Assembly: GCA_028821605.1 (NCBI GenBank)
Contig: JAPPFM010000056.1
Span: 209,346 to 273,345, forward strand
Source of the DNA: Candidatus Poribacteria bacterium
GTDB taxonomy: Bacteria > Poribacteria > WGA-4E > WGA-3G
Direction: 5' to 3'
DNA length: 64,000 nt
A model generated the notes under the pieces. That model was not told the origin of the DNA and ran no database searches. It saw only the letters and a program-made list of their open reading frames with translations. The translations under genes were made by a program, and so were the position numbers. Below are positions 59,532-64,000 of the stretch, in pieces; position 1 is the stretch's first letter; each line of letters begins with the position of its first letter.

Positions 59532-60722
59532 ATGAAGATTCTTTTTCTTTCCCCTACCGTGCCGTTCCCACTCACCGATGGCGGACGTATTCGGGTGTTT
59601 AACCTTCTCAAACAGATCGCACAGAAAAGCGAAATAACGCTGCTCGCCTTAGAGACGCAACCGACAGATGCAGAGGGGGTTTCCGAACTCCAGCAATTAG
59701 GTATTCAGGTGCATCTTGTCCCGAATGCACCGACACTCCCACGTCTATCGTTCGGCACACTCACCAACGCTTTCTTCAAACGACAACCCATCACTGTGGC
59801 GCGCTACGATCTCCCCGCCTATCGTCAGCAGTTCAAAGCGTTAATCGCAACCGATACTTTCGACCTCGTCCATTATGAGATGTTCCACACAGCACAGTTT
59901 CGGACAGAGACAGATCTGCCCGGCGTGCTTTCACAACAGAACGTCGATTCTGCAATCTGGCGGCGACTTTGTGGCGAGACCGTCAACCCGTTCTATAAGT
60001 TCGCATACTGGACGCAGCAACTCGCATTCCAACGCTATGAACGGGTGCTAAGTCCGAAATTCGATGCCGTAACGTGTACCTCTGACATCGATGCCGCCGT
60101 TTTCCAACGACACTGTGCGGAAGACGTTATTGAGATAATTCCGAACGGTGTCGATGTTGCACACTACCAGCCCGACTTTTCCGCTGAGGCTCCAGCACAC
60201 CTCATCTATATCGGGAGCATGGACTGGTATCCCAACGAAGACGCTGTCTCCTTTTTTGCCGATGAGGTGTTACCCCAGATTCATGCCGAGGTCCCCGATG
60301 TTAAGTTTTCGATAGTCGGTGGAAATCCGTCGGCACGTGTCCAAAAGTTGACGGAGAGAGAAGGGGTTATTGTAACCGGACGTGTGCCGGAGATTAAACC
60401 CTATTTCGCCGAGGCGACAGTTTTTGTCGTGCCGCTGCGTATCGGGAGTGGGACCCGCCTGAAAATCCTTGAAGCCTTAGCGATGGGCAAAGCGATTGTC
60501 TCTACCTCGGTCGGTGCAGAAGGGTTGGATCTTAAAGATGGCGAGGAAATCTTCATCGCTGACGAACCCGCAGTCTTTGCTGAGGCGGTCACTCGATTGC
60601 TCAAAGACCCGTCCCTTCGCCGTAGGATTGGCGAGAGCGGTCGCGCCCGTGTCGAGCAGGATTACGACTGGCGGAGCATCGGCGAGAAACTTCATCGACT
60701 CTATACCAAAATTCTTCATTAA
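59532..60722 (+). CDS. Glycosyltransferase family 4
   Basis: A 396-residue GT-B glycosyltransferase. FLSPTVPFPLTDGGRIRVFN is the acceptor side, IIPNGVDVAHYQP the hinge, and PLRIGSGTRLKILEALAMGK (about 306-325) plus STSVGAEGL the nucleotide-sugar-binding part with the Glu pair. It should transfer a sugar in exopolysaccharide or glycolipid synthesis. No signal peptide. No other cell-surface sugar genes are adjacent. Confidence 0.9.
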   Translation: MKILFLSPTVPFPLTDGGRIRVFNLLKQIAQKSEITLLALETQPTDAEGVSELQQLGIQVHLVPNAPTLPRLSFGTLTNAFFKRQPITVARYDLPAYRQQFKALIATDTFDLVHYEMFHTAQFRTETDLPGVLSQQNVDSAIWRRLCGETVNPFYKFAYWTQQLAFQRYERVLSPKFDAVTCTSDIDAAVFQRHCAEDVIEIIPNGVDVAHYQPDFSAEAPAHLIYIGSMDWYPNEDAVSFFADEVLPQIHAEVPDVKFSIVGGNPSARVQKLTEREGVIVTGRVPEIKPYFAEATVFVVPLRIGSGTRLKILEALAMGKAIVSTSVGAEGLDLKDGEEIFIADEPAVFAEAVTRLLKDPSLRRRIGESGRARVEQDYDWRSIGEKLHRLYTKILH

Positions 60723-60741
60723 GAATCGTCAACCCAAAAAG

Positions 60742-60770
60742 TTGATTTTCCTTCTCAGATATGCTAATAT
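60742..60770 (+). promoter_or_regulatory. Promoter of the LamG gene
   Basis: TTGATT (60742-60747) and TAATAT (60765-60770) are 17 bp apart, with TGC before the -10, some 60 bp before ATG 60833. Confidence 0.6.
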
Positions 60771-60832
60771 ATAGCCAACTTGAACGAAACCTTCCAGTCT
60801 CAATAACAAACCACTTAAAAGGAGCGATTCCA

Positions 60833-61582
60833 ATGAAACTCTTTACGTTCGTTTTGGCAGTCACCTTTTTACTGATGAGTACCACTTTAGGGATTACCGG
60901 TGAAGACCCAGATTTAGTAGCGTACTACCCGTTTGATGGTGACTCAGAAGACGCAACCGGGAACGATAACCACGGCGAAATTACAGGCGGATCCAAGTGG
61001 GTTAAAGGCAAATTTGGAGATGCTATTGAACTTGACGCGGCCGCTTATGTCGAGATGCAAGCCTCCGACTCACTCCACGGCGACTTTTTCAAAGAAGACC
61101 CGTTTACAATTTCCGCTTGGATTAATCCGAATTTCGAGGGAACCACATGGGAACATATCTGGCGGAGCCTACCGTCCGCTGTTGGACACAACACTTTGTT
61201 TATTAACAAAGACCAAGGACTCATCTCTTGGCGTGGACGGGTCGGTGGATGGACAGTCCTCTGTCAAACCGACGGAGGGATCGTCGAAGCGGATAAGTGG
61301 ATGCATGTAGCCGTCACAGGCGATGGCGATAAATTTAAAATTTATGCTGATGGTGAGATAGTCGCCGAGACGGACTTTCAAAAAACTGATGGTGGGAACG
61401 TCACTTACCGCATGGGTGGTTCTGGTGGCGAAACCTTTGCCGGTTTATTGGACGATTACGCCGTCTTCTCCCGCGCATTAGACGAGGATGAAATCAGTCT
61501 GATAATGGAAGGCGTTGAAACATTCCTGCCGGTTGAGCCGCAAGGAAAACTCGCAACACAATGGGCGAAACTCAAACGCTAA
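60833..61582 (+). CDS. Secreted LamG-domain protein with shared C-terminal tail
   Basis: A protein of 249 residues from ATG 60833 (AAGGAG upstream). The signal peptide is KLFTFVLAVTFLLMSTTLG. The rest is a LamG/concanavalin-like jelly roll: LVAYYPFDGDSEDATGNDN, then FTISAWINPNFEG, WMHVAVTGDGDKFKIYADGE and FAGLLDDYAVFSRALDEDEI. It probably binds sugars outside the cell. It ends LPVEPQGKLATQWAKLKR. Confidence 0.88.
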   Translation: MKLFTFVLAVTFLLMSTTLGITGEDPDLVAYYPFDGDSEDATGNDNHGEITGGSKWVKGKFGDAIELDAAAYVEMQASDSLHGDFFKEDPFTISAWINPNFEGTTWEHIWRSLPSAVGHNTLFINKDQGLISWRGRVGGWTVLCQTDGGIVEADKWMHVAVTGDGDKFKIYADGEIVAETDFQKTDGGNVTYRMGGSGGETFAGLLDDYAVFSRALDEDEISLIMEGVETFLPVEPQGKLATQWAKLKR

Positions 61583-61594
61583 TCCCCAGGTCCG

Positions 61595-61621
61595 GTAGGT
61601 GCGGTTTGCAACCGCATCTAC
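61595..61621. repeat. Palindrome of the GTGCGGTT family
   Basis: GTAGGTGCGGTT-TGC-AACCGCATCTAC pairs with one mismatch. A related palindrome lies at 63008-63028. Confidence 0.75.
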
Positions 61622-61657
61622 TGACAGCCGACAATCGACTGCTATCCCATATTTCCC

Positions 61658-61685
61658 TTGAACTCTTATCCCTTTCTGATAAAAT
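61658..61685 (+). promoter_or_regulatory. Candidate promoter of the LarA-like gene
   Basis: TTGAAC (61658-61663) and TAAAAT (61680-61685) are 16 bp apart. Confidence 0.45.
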
Positions 61686-61733
61686 AAGGCTATAAAGTCC
61701 ACCTATAGGTGAAAATATAAAGGACGGAAACGC

Positions 61734-62987
61734 ATGGCACTTCCAAATATGACACGGATTCAACAGCGGTTTGAGGCACCCGTTCTCACCGATCTCCCTG
61801 CAGCGATTCATGCTGAATTGGAACGGATTAACGCCTCCGACATTGTCAAACCTGGCGAAACTGTCGCCGTTACCGCTGGCAGTCGTGGGGTCGCGAATGT
61901 TGACATAGCAGTCAAGGCGACGGTTGATTACCTCAAAACACTCGGTGCGAAACCTTTTGTTGTTCCGGCGATGGGAAGCCACGGTGGCGCGACACCCGAA
62001 GGACAGCGGAGCGTGTTGGAACACTACGGTATCACTGAAGAGACCGTTGGCGCACCCGTAAAAGCGACAATGGAGGTCGTGGAACTCGGAAAGACAGCAG
62101 ATGGCTTGCCGGTTTTCTTTGATCGGTATGCTGCTGAAGCCGACCATGTTGTGCCGCTCAATCGCATCAAAGCGCATACAGATTTCAATGGCTCCATTGA
62201 GAGTGGCGTGATGAAGATGATGGTGATTGGACTCGGCAAACAGCAGGGCGCGAACTTCTATCATCGTGCCTTCTTTCAATACGGTTTTGAACACGTCATC
62301 ACTGCAGTCGGCGGCTTTATTCTTGACACCGGAAAGATCGCTTTCGGCATTGGACTGATTGAAAACGCACACGAAGATACCGCGAAAGCAATAGCGATGC
62401 CCGCCGCGCAGCTCCTTCAAACGGAACGAGAACTACTGGTTGAGGCGAAATCGTTGATGGGACGACTCCCGTTTGAGGAACTCGATCTGCTTATCGTGGA
62501 TTGGACAGGCAAAAACATCAGCGGCACCGGTATGGATACAAATGTCATCGGTAGGATGATGCAGAACTTTGAACCGGAACCTGCGAAACCCGCGATTCTT
62601 CGTATATTCGTCCGGGATCTCACCGAAGAGAGCGACGGCAACGCCACCGGTATCGGGCTTGCTGACTTCACAACGACGCGCCTCGTAGATAAAATAGACC
62701 GGCACTCGACCTATATGAACGGTATCACAGCACTTGGACCGCAGAAGTCGAAAATCCCGTTCTACTACGACACCGACCGGGAAGCAATTGAAGTTGCACT
62801 CGACACTATTGGACTCACCGAACCTGAAGATGCCCGGGTTATCCGTATTGAGAGTACGCTGAGGTTGACGGAACTCGATATTTCTGACGTGCTGCTTGAG
62901 GATGCGAAGCTGCATTCAAGGTTGGAAGTCATTGGCGAAACGAAGCCTCTCCCATTTGACGCTGCAGGTAACCTGCTGCCATTTTAA
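61734..62987 (+). CDS. LarA/DUF2088-like protein
   Basis: A 417-residue protein with a lactate-racemase-like N-terminal domain: ETVAVTAGSRGVANVDIAVK, VVPAMGSHGGATPEGQ and VPLNRIKAHTDFNGSIESGV. The later part has GIGLIENAHEDTAKA and LDLLIVDWTGKNISGTGMD. LarA needs a nickel-pincer cofactor; whether this one does is not clear, since the sequence is diverged and no larB/larC/larE genes are near. It may be a racemase or epimerase of hydroxy acids. Confidence 0.7.
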   Translation: MALPNMTRIQQRFEAPVLTDLPAAIHAELERINASDIVKPGETVAVTAGSRGVANVDIAVKATVDYLKTLGAKPFVVPAMGSHGGATPEGQRSVLEHYGITEETVGAPVKATMEVVELGKTADGLPVFFDRYAAEADHVVPLNRIKAHTDFNGSIESGVMKMMVIGLGKQQGANFYHRAFFQYGFEHVITAVGGFILDTGKIAFGIGLIENAHEDTAKAIAMPAAQLLQTERELLVEAKSLMGRLPFEELDLLIVDWTGKNISGTGMDTNVIGRMMQNFEPEPAKPAILRIFVRDLTEESDGNATGIGLADFTTTRLVDKIDRHSTYMNGITALGPQKSKIPFYYDTDREAIEVALDTIGLTEPEDARVIRIESTLRLTELDISDVLLEDAKLHSRLEVIGETKPLPFDAAGNLLPF

Positions 62988-63007
62988 TAGGTTTTTGTGG
63001 ATTATTC

Positions 63008-63028
63008 GGTGCGGTTGGAAACCACACC
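63008..63028. repeat. Palindrome of the GTGCGGTT family
   Basis: GGTGCGGTT-GGA-AACCACACC pairs with one mismatch, between the LarA-like and prenyltransferase genes. Confidence 0.65.
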
Positions 63029-63056
63029 TATCGCGTTGGGTTGGTGAGGACGGAGA

Positions 63057-63908
63057 ATGCGGAAACTCAGAATTATCTTAGAGATGATCAAATTTGAACA
63101 CACGGTCTTCGCGCTTCCGTTCGCGGTCATGAGTGCTTTTATCGCTGCGGACGGATTTCCGTCGCTGCCAAAACTTGGCTGGATCCTCGTAGCAATGGTC
63201 GGGGCGCGCAGCTGCGCCATGGCATTCAATAGACTCGCCGATGCCGAAATTGATGGCATAAATCCCCGCACCGCCATGCGTGCAATTCCCGCAGGCTTAA
63301 TCACAAAGGGTGCAGTGTGGATTTTCACTACTGTCTCCGCCGGTTTGCTGGTTTTTGCGGCATGGCGACTGAACCCGCTTGCCTTTGCGTTATCCCCGGT
63401 CGCTCTTATCGTGGTGATGGGCTATTCCTACACCAAACGTTTCACAGCACTCTCCCATTTCTGGCTCGGACTTGCGCTCTCCATTTCACCCGTCGGAGCA
63501 TGGATTGCGATTCAGGGCAGCTTTGCGTTACCTCCCATCATTCTCTGTCTCGTAGTGCTACTATGGACAGCCGGATTTGACATCATCTATGCGTGTCAGG
63601 ATGTCAACTTTGATAGGAAGCACAGACTACATTCGATTCCAGCGAAAATCGGGATTCGGTGGGCGTTATGGCTTTCGTCTGCTTTACACGTCATTGCGGT
63701 GTTGCTGCTCCTCGGCATCCCATTCCTTGTCAAATTAGGACTTTTCTACTACATTGGGGTTGGGATTGTCGTGCTTATTTTCATCTATGAACACGCCATC
63801 GTCAAGCCGACGGATCTATCCCGTGTCAATCTCGCCTTTTTCACACTGAACGGTATGATTAGCCTCGTCTTGATGGCACTCTCAATCGCTGATATTTTAC
63901 TGTTATAG
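63057..63908 (+). CDS. UbiA/MqnP-type polyprenyltransferase
   Basis: A 283-residue membrane protein with about eight helices. The first Asp-rich motif is NRLADAEIDGINPRT (about 58-72), the second DVNFDRKHRLHSIPAKIG (about 182-199). The start KFEHTVFALPFAVMSAF is typical of 4-hydroxybenzoate or futalosine-pathway (MqnP) prenyltransferases. It joins a polyprenyl chain to an aromatic ring for quinone synthesis. Length is normal. No other mqn or ubi gene is in view. Confidence 0.88.
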   Translation: MRKLRIILEMIKFEHTVFALPFAVMSAFIAADGFPSLPKLGWILVAMVGARSCAMAFNRLADAEIDGINPRTAMRAIPAGLITKGAVWIFTTVSAGLLVFAAWRLNPLAFALSPVALIVVMGYSYTKRFTALSHFWLGLALSISPVGAWIAIQGSFALPPIILCLVVLLWTAGFDIIYACQDVNFDRKHRLHSIPAKIGIRWALWLSSALHVIAVLLLLGIPFLVKLGLFYYIGVGIVVLIFIYEHAIVKPTDLSRVNLAFFTLNGMISLVLMALSIADILLL

Positions 63909-64000
63909 TTTTCAGAGGAATGGTTTCGGAAATCCATTCAGTTGTCAGTTATCGGTAAAGAAGTTTTCGTCTAACAACGAATGTCTCTTAGGATAATCCC

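Overview
The window looks like a piece of a chromosome from an uncultured, heterotrophic, Gram-negative-like bacterium. The gene mix points to Candidatus Poribacteria or a close relative: four phytanoyl-CoA-dioxygenase-like proteins, a sulfatase, a fuconate dehydratase, LamG and carbohydrate-binding secreted proteins, Tat-exported enzymes and many dispersed palindromes. This is inference from gene content, since no rRNA or other marker is present. I see no tRNA, rRNA, CRISPR array, transposase or phage structural gene.

Positions 1-11215 form a defence-like island on the + strand. It starts with a 55-bp tandem duplication. Then come a stand-alone protein with an RNA-polymerase alpha-CTD-like domain, a type IIG restriction-modification enzyme, a winged-helix/TPR/AlbA_2 protein, a relic of the 3' end of a second type IIG gene, a protein with a PD-(D/E)XK signature, a 68-residue protein plus an AlbA_2 regulator, and an ATPase (DUF3696-like) overlapping a PIN-like protein. 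The two relics and repeats in this stretch suggest modules are swapped in and out.

Positions 11300-24400 are mostly metabolic and house-cleaning genes: two phytanoyl dioxygenases, a DprA-like protein, a periplasmic binding lipoprotein, a minus-strand operon (endonuclease V, unknown, sulfatase, AlaC-like aminotransferase), and a second minus-strand operon (unknown, esterase, MazG, NadD-like). A hicBA toxin-antitoxin pair (24689-25203) sits between this operon and a truncated copy of its first gene. It is followed by a secreted protease with TPR repeats whose reading frame is broken by a single in-frame TAG.

Positions 28000-46804 carry a redoxin-like protein, a sugar epimerase, citramalate synthase, a DacB-like carboxypeptidase, a HigB toxin followed at once by a HigA-like N-terminal domain fused to about 15 TPRs, a Tat-exported sulfite-oxidase-like enzyme and superoxide dismutase, a DUF4268 nuclease-like protein and a patatin. 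A fucose-type sugar-acid section (HpcH/HpaI aldolase, fuconate dehydratase, perhaps the aldo/keto reductase at 46866) spans 43184-47852, with a cobalamin adenosyltransferase and a duplicated-domain lipoprotein among these genes.

Positions 47853-64000 hold a 297-bp MITE-like element with a target-site duplication, more metabolic genes, and three secreted proteins with unrelated outer domains that end in the same C-terminal tail (K-L-x-x-x-W-x-x-[LI]-K). The strongest candidates for new biology are the HigB/TPR-antitoxin pair, this shared tail, the alpha-CTD-like protein next to the type IIG enzyme, and the ATPase/PIN pair. Many promoters read as TTGAnn - 17 bp - TAnnnT, often with TGC just before the -10.
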